20,470 bases of DNA, from positions 1 to 20,470 of the forward strand of contig CAZHXF010000046.1 of NCBI GenBank assembly GCA_964536375.1, read 5' to 3'. Under the pieces are notes generated by a model. That model saw only the letters and a program-made list of their open reading frames with translations. It ran no database searches and was not told the origin of the DNA. Of the stretch, positions 7,021-14,601 are shown one piece after another; the first letter of the stretch is position 1, and each line of letters begins with the position of its first letter. The DNA is from Desulfuromonas sp964536375 (GTDB lineage: Bacteria > Desulfobacterota > Desulfuromonadia > Desulfuromonadales > Desulfuromonadaceae). A program made the position numbers and the translations under genes.

Positions 7021-8079
7021 TTAATATTCCTTACATTGTAAAGTAACCTTAACCATCCAAGCAATCAAAGCAATACCAATAACCAGAGTAATAACAAACA
7101 ACATCAGTGGTGAATAGTCGTGCTGGGCAGCAACCACTTGCTCAACCGCGTGTTGACTAAGATAACCTTCGCGCACAATTGCCCGCATAAAGGTCATAAT
7201 ATAGACCAAAAACACAGCTAACCATGCACAACCAGCCAGATGTTTCTTCCATGCCACTAATAGCACCAGCACGACAAGCACAAGAGCTACAATGAAAAGC
7301 ACCGTTGCTAAAAATTGCTGTCCCATAAATAGCATCATCACATTGACAGGCAGTGAAAGCAAAAACCACACTCCCAGTATCACCTGAACACAAGTTGCGA
7401 CAAAAAATAAACGCATACCGCTCGACAACGCTAATGCGGCAACCTCAGCATCTTTTTTCTGCCACAAACGACTCAGCACTGCTACCGACAAGCCACCCAC
7501 AGCCAGAGCACCAACCATCATATGGCAATAACGTGGCCACAGGGTCGGCTCTGATAAGTTCAGGAATACGCCACCGGGATGGGTAAAATATGCCTTCCAT
7601 GCTTCTGGATTGAGCATCAATGTCATATTGTTACTAAAGATAAAACCGACACACAACATCAACAACCCGGACAGCACCAAAACAGGTAAACCACGGCGCC
7701 CAAAAGACCAAAACTTAAAGTCATATACATATGCCCCATAATACATGACGAGTAATATCGGGATAACGCTTAACCAATAAACACCGATTATTATCGAGCT
7801 AGCATACAAATAGTGACCGAATATCACCTGGGCAAACAACAATGGTGGCACACCAAAGTTGATGGTAAAAGCAATCAGTAACGGCAATACTTTGGCCAAT
7901 TGATAAGCCAAACGCTCAGAAACCGGATTTTTATGCCAATGCGCCCATAGCGCCAGCGCCATAGCACCGATCATGGCGTTCATCAAAATTAAATGTAGCG
8001 GGAAGGTAAGCAATAGCAAGCTATCGAAATATCCACGAGCTATAGGTAGAACTTCTGGAGTTGGCACCAGTGACATCAT
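7021..8079 (-). CDS. CydA-like (CydA'-type) membrane subunit without c haems
   Basis: This is a 352-residue polytopic membrane protein with about eight to nine hydrophobic helices. It begins with an ATG overlapping the TGA of the preceding gene (ATGA) and has GGAGG about six bases upstream, so it is translationally coupled to the triheme CydA-like protein and very likely its partner. Part of it resembles that partner: both have MLxPxxW followed by a P-T-x-W-P-x segment and an LxxG helix (here about 155-195, there 156-196). It keeps candidate haem-ligand histidines H29 (first helix), H89 and H186; the last sits where CydA proteins carry the b558 His. I infer a CydA paralogue analogous to CydA' rather than CydB. 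The assignment rests on local similarity read by eye; an unrelated quinone-interacting membrane subunit remains possible. Confidence 0.65.
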   Translation of the reverse strand: MMSLVPTPEVLPIARGYFDSLLLLTFPLHLILMNAMIGAMALALWAHWHKNPVSERLAYQLAKVLPLLIAFTINFGVPPLLFAQVIFGHYLYASSIIIGVYWLSVIPILLVMYYGAYVYDFKFWSFGRRGLPVLVLSGLLMLCVGFIFSNNMTLMLNPEAWKAYFTHPGGVFLNLSEPTLWPRYCHMMVGALAVGGLSVAVLSRLWQKKDAEVAALALSSGMRLFFVATCVQVILGVWFLLSLPVNVMMLFMGQQFLATVLFIVALVLVVLVLLVAWKKHLAGCAWLAVFLVYIMTFMRAIVREGYLSQHAVEQVVAAQHDYSPLMLFVITLVIGIALIAWMVKVTLQCKEY

Positions 8080-9824
8080 TGCGTTCCTCCCTTAGCTTCT
8101 TGTTTTATAAATGCTGTCATCGCCTGCAATTCTGCCTCAGTACCGGAAAAATCGTCCATACTTGATGATATCTTACTCAAATGCAGTAAACCGTCTTTAA
8201 CTTCAGCTGCTGTTTTACCCTTAGCCCAGGCAAAAGAAGTATCAGCATCGTGACACATGACGCACTCATCGTTAAACTGAGCCGCTCCATCAACATCAAC
8301 ACATTGCACCTGGGGCACACCGAGGATAAAGTTAGTCAAAGCTTCAAGTTCGTGGACGCTACCAGCATAATCATCCATTGATTCATCTATTTTGCTTAAT
8401 GACAATAGACCCTGCTTGACCTGATCCAGAGTCATCCCTTGAGCCCACTCTTTAACAATGTCGCAACCGTGACATGAGGTGCACTCTTCATCTGACAACT
8501 GCTGCCCCAAATTTGTTGCTCCAGTTTTTGCCTCAAGGGTAACTTCTTTACCGTGAAGAGTTCCAATTAGGTAGGCGGCTAAAGCTTTTTTCTCCATATC
8601 AGTACCGACAAATGGGGGCATGAAAGGACGGCGGTCGTGGATGGTACCCAGATACTTGACCATACCGTTAAAAGTACTGGTTGCCGTTCTGGAACGTATA
8701 TCGTTGTTAACTCCATCCAGTGTATGGCAAGCATAGCACTGGAACTTGAACAACTCATCACCAGCCTGAGCCAAGTTGTCGCGATTAACTTCAGAAACAA
8801 CGCTCCATTTGGAATTGCCCAGAAATCCTTGATTAAGTTCATCAACTCGAACCAGGGGAATACCATTGGAGTAGCGATAATCTTTGATTACATAGGGACG
8901 GCGACCAGCCTCACGAATCCATTCAAAAGATCCCATCATCGACAAGGCACATATTGCCACCAGCAGTGCACTCACCATATTATGCCAAGCAGGTTTCCAC
9001 AGGGTAAATAAGGTTACCAACACAATAAAACCCGCAGTGGCAAAAGCCCCAACTTTAACAGAATTAGCAATGGTCGGAGAGATGCTGAAAATTTCCTGGG
9101 TAGCCGAAGGTAGAACCTGTAGATACCAATACCCTGTTGGAATTACCACAACCATAGAACCGAGACACCATAGCGATGAGTAACGGGTCATTTTATGGCG
9201 AAAAGTGGTACTACTGATAAAAATAGTGGTAAAGAACGCAAAAACGCCGGCCAATAAAGTGGAGACAGCAAAACGGAACCACAGCGAAGGCCAAAAAGTC
9301 GGGTTAAAAAAACCTGACCAAAAATTATTATTACTGATCCAATCTCCCGGAGTCAGCATAAAACCAATAATACCGTTAATCAGGAACAGACTCAGCCATG
9401 CCGCGATAAAATATATCCAGCCGACCTTAAGGTGATTACCCTCATCCATCGAATCGAATTTATAGTAATAAACCAGCAAGGCAACTATTTCGACGAGAAA
9501 CCATACCCATTCAGCCGCCCAACCAAACACAAAGGTGTGAATTAAGTCCGCTGTTGCATCAGGTTGAATAAGACCAATCGTGAACCAAATACCTACTCCA
9601 GTTACGCCACCGTAGACCATGGATACCAGCATGAAGAACTTGGAGTGTTTTTTTACGAACTCCAACATCTGAAAATCGTTGTCACGCCGCGCCTGGTATT
9701 CAGTCACAACTAAATACAAACCACCACCAACAGCAAAATGTGAAATAAAGACATGGGTAATAGCAATTATTGCCATCAACATGCCTCCGCCTACTTCAGG
9801 GAGATACCATATTGGGTAATTCAT
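8076..9824 (-). CDS. CydA-like membrane protein fused to three c-type haem sites
   Basis: The 582-residue protein has two parts. Residues 1-300 hold about eight membrane helices resembling the N-terminal half of cytochrome bd subunit I, with H24 and H29 in the first helix (H24 at the place of E. coli CydA H19). The TM5 segment (about 175-200) lacks the His that binds b558 in classical CydA. Residues 355-582 are soluble and carry three CxxCH haem c motifs: CYACH 363-367, CTSCH 448-452 and CVMCH 521-525; the last two lie in duplicated modules. Bd-superfamily proteins with fused c haems and no canonical quinol loop are known as other oxidoreductases (OORs), but their electron donors and acceptors are poorly defined. 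The ATG at 9824 has AAGGA upstream. The c domain should face the periplasm, so Ccs and CcdA functions would be required. Oxygen, nitric oxide or another acceptor cannot be decided from sequence. Confidence 0.85.
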   Translation of the reverse strand: MNYPIWYLPEVGGGMLMAIIAITHVFISHFAVGGGLYLVVTEYQARRDNDFQMLEFVKKHSKFFMLVSMVYGGVTGVGIWFTIGLIQPDATADLIHTFVFGWAAEWVWFLVEIVALLVYYYKFDSMDEGNHLKVGWIYFIAAWLSLFLINGIIGFMLTPGDWISNNNFWSGFFNPTFWPSLWFRFAVSTLLAGVFAFFTTIFISSTTFRHKMTRYSSLWCLGSMVVVIPTGYWYLQVLPSATQEIFSISPTIANSVKVGAFATAGFIVLVTLFTLWKPAWHNMVSALLVAICALSMMGSFEWIREAGRRPYVIKDYRYSNGIPLVRVDELNQGFLGNSKWSVVSEVNRDNLAQAGDELFKFQCYACHTLDGVNNDIRSRTATSTFNGMVKYLGTIHDRRPFMPPFVGTDMEKKALAAYLIGTLHGKEVTLEAKTGATNLGQQLSDEECTSCHGCDIVKEWAQGMTLDQVKQGLLSLSKIDESMDDYAGSVHELEALTNFILGVPQVQCVDVDGAAQFNDECVMCHDADTSFAWAKGKTAAEVKDGLLHLSKISSSMDDFSGTEAELQAMTAFIKQEAKGGTQ

Positions 9825-9946
9825 AAAAAATCCTTGTGAAAGAAATATCTACAGGGCGTCCATAACCCAATTGGTAATAAGTTGCCAACACTATCAATTT
9901 AAATCGTTAAATATTAAACTTTAAGCAGCAGGACTCAATGGCTACA

Positions 9947-10360
9947 TCAACAACCACAACCACAGTTATGACACAAGCCATGGCCACCATCAGGGACAAT
10001 ACTCTCGGGTGAAAACGCGACGCGGCGCACGCCCCGTTTAACATCTGCAAGCAGGTCAATATCTGGGCTGGCACCAATTACCTGCCCTAAGCACAGGCTA
10101 GCAAAATCGTCATCAAGAGAACGAATACGCACACTATTGAGCAGATCTGCGTAGCCAGTGATACGTAAAATTATGTTTGGCTCGTGTGCATACTCGAAAA
10201 ATACTCCACAATTTGAAAGTTCGGCATTGAGTGATGAGAAGAATCCTGGCAAAGTTGATTCATCAAAGGAATATTGCCAATCCCCAACATAATCACGGGC
10301 ATAAAAGACCACAGTTATGGTTTTCAAATTGTCCCCTAATCTTATAGTTGGTGAATCCAA
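9947..10360 (-). CDS. Unknown protein with a Cys-rich C-terminal tail
   Basis: The 137-residue soluble protein matches no family I recognise. Its start is a TTG at 10360 inside the last codons of the YciO-family gene. GGAG lies seven bases upstream of the TTG, so it is translationally coupled to that gene (19-base overlap). The body is predicted alpha/beta (alternating hydrophobic strands, for example ITVVFYARD and NIILRITGYADLL), with one internal Cys in SNCGVFF. The last ten residues, GLCHNCGCGC, hold C130, H131, C133, C135 and C137, a pattern typical of a metal-binding or thiol tail. No signal peptide is present. Its place as last gene of the dut-ybeD-yciO operon suggests co-expression but gives no function. 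No Rho-independent terminator is obvious downstream. Confidence 0.7.
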   Translation of the reverse strand: MDSPTIRLGDNLKTITVVFYARDYVGDWQYSFDESTLPGFFSSLNAELSNCGVFFEYAHEPNIILRITGYADLLNSVRIRSLDDDFASLCLGQVIGASPDIDLLADVKRGVRRVAFSPESIVPDGGHGLCHNCGCGC

Positions 10361-10956
10361 TCAGTAGCTCCACAACCTTGGCGCAACACCTCAATTTTAT
10401 CGTTACGCAAACTGATCACCGTTGATGGTTCACCATAAAGCAGACCGCCATCAACTACCATATCTAGAACATTACCCCAATCATCAAAGATAAAGCTGGG
10501 ATCCTGATAGGTTTCATTCCCGGACACATTCGCACTAGTAGTTACAATTGGTTTTCCTAATGTACGTACTATTTCCAAAACAATATTATTATTGGGAATG
10601 CGAACTCCAACGGTGCGCTGTTTGGTGGCAATTAAATCAGGTACTTCGCGCGACGCATCCAGCACAAAAGTGTACGGTCCAGGCAGGTGGCGTTTCATTA
10701 CCTTAAATGCCATGTTACTAACTTGGGCATAACGCGATATTTCAGAAAGATCAGCGCAGATAAATGAAAAGGGTTTACGCGCATCGCGCTGCTTAAGCTG
10801 ATGGATTTTTTTAATCCCTTTTTTATTAAATATATCACAACCAACACCATAAATAGTATCGGTCGGATAGGCGATAACACCACCATTTTTAAGACAGGCA
10901 ACAACTTGGTCAATAAGTCTTTGCTGGGGATTCTGGGGATTTATTGAGATCATCAT
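10342..10956 (-). CDS. yciO: Sua5/YciO/YrdC family protein, YciO group
   Basis: The 204-residue product is a single YrdC-like domain. The YciO-group opening (INPQNPQQRLIDQ, close to E. coli YciO) is followed by the nucleotide-pocket elements GGVIAYPTDTIYGVGCD (about 26-42), KQRDARKPFSF (about 55-65), RTVGVRIPNN (about 113-122), TTSANVSG (about 138-146) and GEPSTVI (about 175-181). The family makes L-threonylcarbamoyl-AMP for tRNA t6A37. YciO members resemble TsaC/Sua5 in fold but have weaker or uncertain activity, so the true t6A enzyme may lie elsewhere. Without a second copy in view, this gene could also be the organism's TsaC. The ATG at 10956 overlaps the stop of the YbeD-like gene (ATGA), and the next gene begins inside its 3' end, so the cluster is a tightly coupled operon. 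Confidence 0.88.
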   Translation of the reverse strand: MMISINPQNPQQRLIDQVVACLKNGGVIAYPTDTIYGVGCDIFNKKGIKKIHQLKQRDARKPFSFICADLSEISRYAQVSNMAFKVMKRHLPGPYTFVLDASREVPDLIATKQRTVGVRIPNNNIVLEIVRTLGKPIVTTSANVSGNETYQDPSFIFDDWGNVLDMVVDGGLLYGEPSTVISLRNDKIEVLRQGCGATDWIHQL

Positions 10957-11237
10957 AGCAGATACTTCAATCCTTCAAGGCTTTGTAGCGCCCGGTATAT
11001 ATTCTGGCGTTGTTGTTCATTATGTAAATAAATAATTACCGTCACACACAAATATGCACCATTGCTGCTGTGCCGATGCTTAATTGCATCCAAAGCTAAA
11101 GGCACTATTTCGTTAATCGTAGCATGAACCAATTCAGCAAAATTACTCTCCTGATCAGCGCAGCCAAAGACCTTGAATTGATATTCACAAGGATATTCTT
11201 GCAGCGTTTTTTGAACATCGTTTTCTATAATCCGCAT
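10953..11237 (-). CDS. YbeD/DUF493 family small protein
   Basis: The 94-residue protein aligns by eye with E. coli YbeD: FPTPFTYKVMG in YbeD corresponds to YPCEYQFKVFG here, and both have a GNYHSVSITI/GAYLCVTVII strand and a helix ending in a YxxLxxLxGLKYLL-type segment. DUF493 proteins adopt an ACT-like ferredoxin fold and have been considered regulatory, but their ligand is unknown. AGGGG lies seven bases before the ATG at 11237, and the gene starts 20 bases after the dut stop. It overlaps the yciO start by four bases. The role is inferred only from family membership. Confidence 0.85.
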   Translation of the reverse strand: MRIIENDVQKTLQEYPCEYQFKVFGCADQESNFAELVHATINEIVPLALDAIKHRHSSNGAYLCVTVIIYLHNEQQRQNIYRALQSLEGLKYLL

Positions 11238-11257
11238 AACTCGCCCCTCACACCACT

Positions 11258-11704
11258 TTATCCTTTGCCCGTGTGACCAAAACCACCACTATCCCTTGAT
11301 GTGTCATCTAAATCAACAACCAGCTGCAATTGCGCTTGAATTACCGGTGCAATAACCATCTGAGCAATTCTTTCACCGTTATCTATTTTTACCTGAAGTT
11401 GACCATGATTGATGATAATAACTTTTATCTCGCCGCGGTAATCGGCATCAATGGTGCCCGGTGAGTTGACCAAGGTAATCCCATCACGCCAAGCCAAACC
11501 TGAACGTGGTCGCACCTGGGCTTCGTAACCGACCGGCAAAGCTATAGCAATACCGGTTGGTACTAATACCCGTTCCCCTGGAGCTATAGTAATGGCGCAA
11601 TCTAAACAGGCGCACAAATCCATTCCAGCCGCCAGTTCTGTCATATAGCGCGGTATATTTGCCTGCGGATTAATCTTTTTTATCTGCAGCGCTACCTTAT
11701 CCAT
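11258..11704 (-). CDS. dut: Deoxyuridine 5'-triphosphate nucleotidohydrolase (dUTPase)
   Basis: The 148-residue protein is a canonical trimeric dUTPase that hydrolyses dUTP to dUMP and pyrophosphate, keeping uracil out of DNA and feeding thymidylate synthesis. All five family motifs are present in order: AAGMDLCA (25-32), RPRSGLAW (65-72), NSPGTIDADYRGEI (80-93, with the catalytic Asp in DAD), RIAQMVI (112-118) and RDSGGFGHTG (137-146; GGFGSTG in most homologues). GGAG precedes the ATG at 11704 by six bases, and a sigma-70-like promoter lies 50 bases upstream. It is the first gene of the dut-ybeD-yciO-unknown operon and is separated from pnp by that gene's terminator. Confidence 0.95.
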   Translation of the reverse strand: MDKVALQIKKINPQANIPRYMTELAAGMDLCACLDCAITIAPGERVLVPTGIAIALPVGYEAQVRPRSGLAWRDGITLVNSPGTIDADYRGEIKVIIINHGQLQVKIDNGERIAQMVIAPVIQAQLQLVVDLDDTSRDSGGFGHTGKG

Positions 11705-11753
11705 TTATCTCTCCAATCCCACCTCAAGAAGCCAAAGTAGCTAGCAGCGTCAC

Positions 11754-11782
11754 ATTTTGCAATTTTTAACTATTTTCGTCAA
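11754..11782 (-). promoter_or_regulatory. Candidate sigma-70 promoter of the dut operon
   Basis: Minus-strand TTGACG (11782-11777) and CAAAAT (11759-11754) are separated by 17 bases, in an AT-rich segment just after the pnp terminator. This predicts a 5' untranslated region of roughly 45 bases before the dut ATG at 11704. Confidence 0.45.
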
Positions 11783-11817
11783 TATATTCAGTGCGTACCA
11801 ACTATACTACACAGCAA

Positions 11818-11847
11818 AAGCCCCTGTGCTTAAAACATCAGGGGCTT
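11818..11847 (-). terminator. Rho-independent terminator of pnp
   Basis: Arms AAGCCCCTG (11818-11826) and CAGGGGCTT (11839-11847) are perfectly complementary, giving a 9-bp stem with a 12-base loop. On the minus strand the stem runs into four Ts. It lies 45 bases past the pnp stop, and the promoter of dut begins just beyond it. Confidence 0.75.
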
Positions 11848-11891
11848 CGATATGCTTATTTACTATATTTTATTTACAAGTTGTGAATTTA

Positions 11892-13985
11892 TTATTCTTC
11901 TAAAGTCTGACCCAAAGCTTCTTTGCGAGACAGTTTAATTTTCCCTTGACGATCAACGCCAATGCACTTGACCAGTACCTTGTCGCCTTCGTTGAGGATA
12001 TCCGTAACATTGGAAACCCGCTCTTTAGCTAACTCGCTAACATGAACTAGACCATCAGTACCAGCGAAAATCTCTACAAAGGCACCAAAATCCATAATCT
12101 TCTTAACTGTACCGTTATAAAGTTTACCTACTTCTGGTGACTGGGTAAGCTCCTTAATCATTTGGGCTGCTTCTGCAGCCGCAGCACCGTCACTGGAAGA
12201 GATATTAATCCGACCATCATCCTCAATATCAATACCACAACCAGTAGCCTCGATGATCGCCCGCACAGTTTTACCGCCAGAGCCGATAACAGTACGAACC
12301 TGATCAGCCTTTACATAGACAGTCGTAATGCGTGGTGCATAAGGAGAAAGGTCGGCACGCTTTTCTGTAATCGCCTTTGCCATCTCGCCGAGAATATGCA
12401 AACGACCCTGTTTAGCTTGTTGCAGAGCTTGTTGCATAATTTCACGCGTTACACCATTAATTTTAATATCCATCTGCAAGGCAGCAACACCATTACTGGT
12501 ACCAGTAACCTTAAAGTCCATATCGCCGAGATGATCTTCGTCACCGAGGATATCGGACAGAATAGCCACATCATCGCCTTCTTTGATAAGACCCATAGCA
12601 ATACCAGCAACAGCATCCTTAACCGGTACGCCTGCATCCATCAGTGCCATGGAAGCACCACAAACTGAAGCCATTGATGAGGATCCGTTAGACTCCAACA
12701 CCTCTGACACAACACGCACCGTATAAGGGAAATCATCAAATGCTGGCAAAATTTTAGCTGCTGAACGCTCAGCAAGCATACCGTGACCAATTTCACGCCG
12801 CCCTGGGAACAGGCGCATGCTGGTCTCACCTACGCAGAACGGAGGAAAATTGTAGTGCAGCATAAACTTCTTAAATTCCATCCCTTGGATATTATCCATG
12901 CGCTGTTCATCACTAGCAGTACCTAATGTAGTGGTGACCATAGCTTGAGTCTCGCCGCGGGTAAACAACGCACTACCATGCGCACGTGGCAGGAGACCAA
13001 CCTCACAGGAGATAGGTCGAACAGTTGACATATCGCGCCCATCGATGCGGATGCGCTCAGTAGTAACCATCTTACGGACTACGGTTTTCTCAATACTACC
13101 CATGATAGTGGAAATCTCGCCACTGCGACCTTCATGCTCTACTGCCAGTTGCTCCTGAATATCGTTGCGAATTTCTTTTAAAGCGGCATAACGCTCCTGC
13201 TTGGCGCGAATGGTAACTGCTTTTTGTACCCGTGCAGTTGCCAACTCTTTAACTTGTGCCTCAAGTACCGCATCTACAGCCGGCACACTGAACTCACGCT
13301 TGACAGTCCCAACAAGTTCAGCCAGTTTACTTTGCATCTCAATCAGCGGTTGAAGAGCGCGATGACCAAAGAAAATTGCCTCAAGCATCTCTTCTTCACT
13401 TATCAGGTTTGCATCACCCTCAACCATCATTACCGCATCGGCAGAACCAGCAACTATGATGTTGATATCACTTTCACCCTGTTGTTCCAAGGTTGGATTG
13501 GCGATAAAGTCACCATTTACCCGACCCACACGCACGGCAGCTATAGGACCACAAAATGGGATGTCGGAAATAGTTACCGCAGCTGATGCGGCCAGAATTG
13601 CCAATGTATCCGGATCATTAATGCAATCGGCTGAGACAACCTGAGGGATAATCTGAGTTTCAAATAGATACCCCTTAGGAAACAGAGGACGCATAGGGCG
13701 ATCAATCAGACGACAAATAAGGGTTTCACGCTCAGTGGAACCACGCTCACGGCGGAAAAATGAACCTGGAATACGACCACTGGCATAAAATTTTTCCTGA
13801 TAGTTAACAGTCAGAGGGAAAAAATCCTGCCCTGCACGAATGGAATGTCCAGAAACAACCGTACACAATATTTTGGTTTCACCATAGGTAACAATAACAG
13901 CTCCATCGGCCTGACGTGCCATTTTGCCCGTCTCAATTGTCAATGGTTGCCCATTAAATTCTACTTCTACTTTTTGATAAGCCAT
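11892..13985 (-). CDS. pnp: Polyribonucleotide nucleotidyltransferase (PNPase)
   Basis: The 697-residue product has the full PNPase order. Two RNase PH-like domains come first (first with FFPLTVNYQEKFYASGRIPGSFFRRE at about 56-80; second with GRREIGHGMLAERS and DILGDEDHLGDMDFKV, the latter carrying the catalytic acidic cluster). A KH domain follows with GSGGKTVRAI (568-577), and then an S1 domain (about 620-690, YNGTVKKIMDFGAFVEI). PNPase degrades RNA 3'-5' with phosphate, releasing nucleoside diphosphates, and is part of RNA-decay complexes. The ATG at 13985 has AGGAG about nine bases upstream. It lies immediately downstream of rpsO, as in most proteobacteria, but a strong terminator and a structured leader separate the two. 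Confidence 0.97.
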   Translation of the reverse strand: MAYQKVEVEFNGQPLTIETGKMARQADGAVIVTYGETKILCTVVSGHSIRAGQDFFPLTVNYQEKFYASGRIPGSFFRRERGSTERETLICRLIDRPMRPLFPKGYLFETQIIPQVVSADCINDPDTLAILAASAAVTISDIPFCGPIAAVRVGRVNGDFIANPTLEQQGESDINIIVAGSADAVMMVEGDANLISEEEMLEAIFFGHRALQPLIEMQSKLAELVGTVKREFSVPAVDAVLEAQVKELATARVQKAVTIRAKQERYAALKEIRNDIQEQLAVEHEGRSGEISTIMGSIEKTVVRKMVTTERIRIDGRDMSTVRPISCEVGLLPRAHGSALFTRGETQAMVTTTLGTASDEQRMDNIQGMEFKKFMLHYNFPPFCVGETSMRLFPGRREIGHGMLAERSAAKILPAFDDFPYTVRVVSEVLESNGSSSMASVCGASMALMDAGVPVKDAVAGIAMGLIKEGDDVAILSDILGDEDHLGDMDFKVTGTSNGVAALQMDIKINGVTREIMQQALQQAKQGRLHILGEMAKAITEKRADLSPYAPRITTVYVKADQVRTVIGSGGKTVRAIIEATGCGIDIEDDGRINISSSDGAAAAEAAQMIKELTQSPEVGKLYNGTVKKIMDFGAFVEIFAGTDGLVHVSELAKERVSNVTDILNEGDKVLVKCIGVDRQGKIKLSRKEALGQTLEE

Positions 13986-13994
13986 ACAATAACT

Positions 13995-14174
13995 CTCCTA
14001 TTATCGGCATACTGTTGTAACAATTAAAGCGTATGCCCATTGTACCAAATAAATTTATTGAACCAAATAAACTTGGCAAAAAAAAAGGCTATAGGAGGTT
14101 GGCCTGAATTAAAAACCGACCTGTATAAGCAGTCAGTTACTAACTCCGGGCATCCTCCCAAGCCAACATTGATC
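13995..14174 (-). promoter_or_regulatory. Structured pnp leader with anti-Shine-Dalgarno element
   Basis: Three potential RNA structures lie between the rpsO terminator and pnp (minus strand). (1) A 9-bp stem GTTGGCTTG/CAGGCCAAC (14159-14167 with 14098-14106, one G-U) encloses a small hairpin (14131-14145). (2) CCTCCTAT (14098-14091) contains a seven-base complement of the pnp ribosome-site region ATAGGAG (14001-13995). (3) A perfect 7-bp hairpin GGCATAC/GTATGCC (14006-14012 with 14031-14037) sits directly before the ribosome site. A run of nine Ts (14086-14078) follows the first stem. In E. coli the pnp leader is cut by RNase III for autoregulation; a similar role here is inferred. Confidence 0.5.
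14039..14071. repeat. Direct 15-bp repeat pair in the pnp leader
   Basis: ATTGTACCAAATAAA (14039-14053) and ATTGAACCAAATAAA (14057-14071) differ at one position and are spaced 18 bases start to start, between the T-run and the hairpin that precedes the pnp ribosome site. They are not part of any gene and could bind a protein or be chance. Confidence 0.6.
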
Positions 14175-14217
14175 AAAAAGCAGCAACCCTTAGAAACAAC
14201 AAGGGCTGCTGCTTTTT
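14175..14217 (-). terminator. Long hairpin terminator after rpsO
   Basis: Arms AAAAAGCAGCAACCCTT (14175-14191) and AAGGGCTGCTGCTTTTT (14201-14217) pair over 17 bp with a single mismatch (a G-U wobble on the minus-strand RNA) and a 9-base loop. The rpsO stop codon is only two bases away. Runs of A and T at both ends of the stem would let it act in either direction. It separates rpsO from the pnp leader and may also be an RNase III or 3'-end protecting site. Confidence 0.85.
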
Positions 14218-14218
14218 G

Positions 14219-14485
14219 TTAACGACGAATTCCCAAACGGGCAATAATTGAACGGTAACGCTCAATATCGATTTTTATCAGATAGTCGAGTAGGCGGCGA
14301 CGCTTACCAACAATCTTCAATAGCCCACGACGGGAATGATGATCCTTTTTATGACTACGGAAATGCTCAGTTAAATAAGTGATCCGCCCTGTCAATAACG
14401 CGATTTGAACCTCTGAAGATCCGGTATCGCCCTCTTTTGCTTGATATTCTTTAATAATATCCTGTTTTTTCTCTGTGGCCAACAC
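14219..14485 (-). CDS. rpsO: 30S ribosomal protein S15
   Basis: The protein is S15 over its full length: GDTGSSEVQIALLTGRITYL, then the 16S-binding HKKDHHSRRGLLKIVGKRRRLLDYL block, ending IARLGIRR. I take the GTG at 14485 as start, giving 88 residues, the usual family size, because AAAGGAG lies nine bases upstream. The in-frame ATG at 14494 directly abuts that AGGAG with no spacer and would be poorly used; it would add three residues. S15 binds the central domain of 16S rRNA early in 30S assembly and in many bacteria represses its own mRNA. A small CCGG-GAAA-CCGG hairpin is visible in the leader (around 14521-14540), a candidate for such control but not proven. Confidence 0.93.
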   Translation of the reverse strand: MLATEKKQDIIKEYQAKEGDTGSSEVQIALLTGRITYLTEHFRSHKKDHHSRRGLLKIVGKRRRLLDYLIKIDIERYRSIIARLGIRR

Positions 14486-14601
14486 TAGTGCCATCTCCTT
14501 TCAAACTCATCTAAGTATGAATCCGGTTTCCCGGTGTTAAATCCAAATTAACTGTCAGTTCTTAACATATATAGCCCCAGCTGTAAAGACCAAAGCGCGG
14601 T

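Noticed and set aside
6861..7046. 61-codon plus-strand frame across the hairpin region
   Set aside because: It lies over the palindromic transposon remnant, has no ribosome site, runs into the 3' end of the cytochrome partner gene and has no protein-like character.
9825..9946. Possible promoter of the CydA-like operon (TTGGCA with a weak -10)
   Set aside because: The -10 candidates match the consensus poorly, so no confident promoter can be placed, although one is expected here.
14040..14222. 60-codon plus-strand frame over the pnp leader and rpsO terminator
   Set aside because: It is antisense to clear regulatory structures, and its C-terminus is the terminator hairpin itself.
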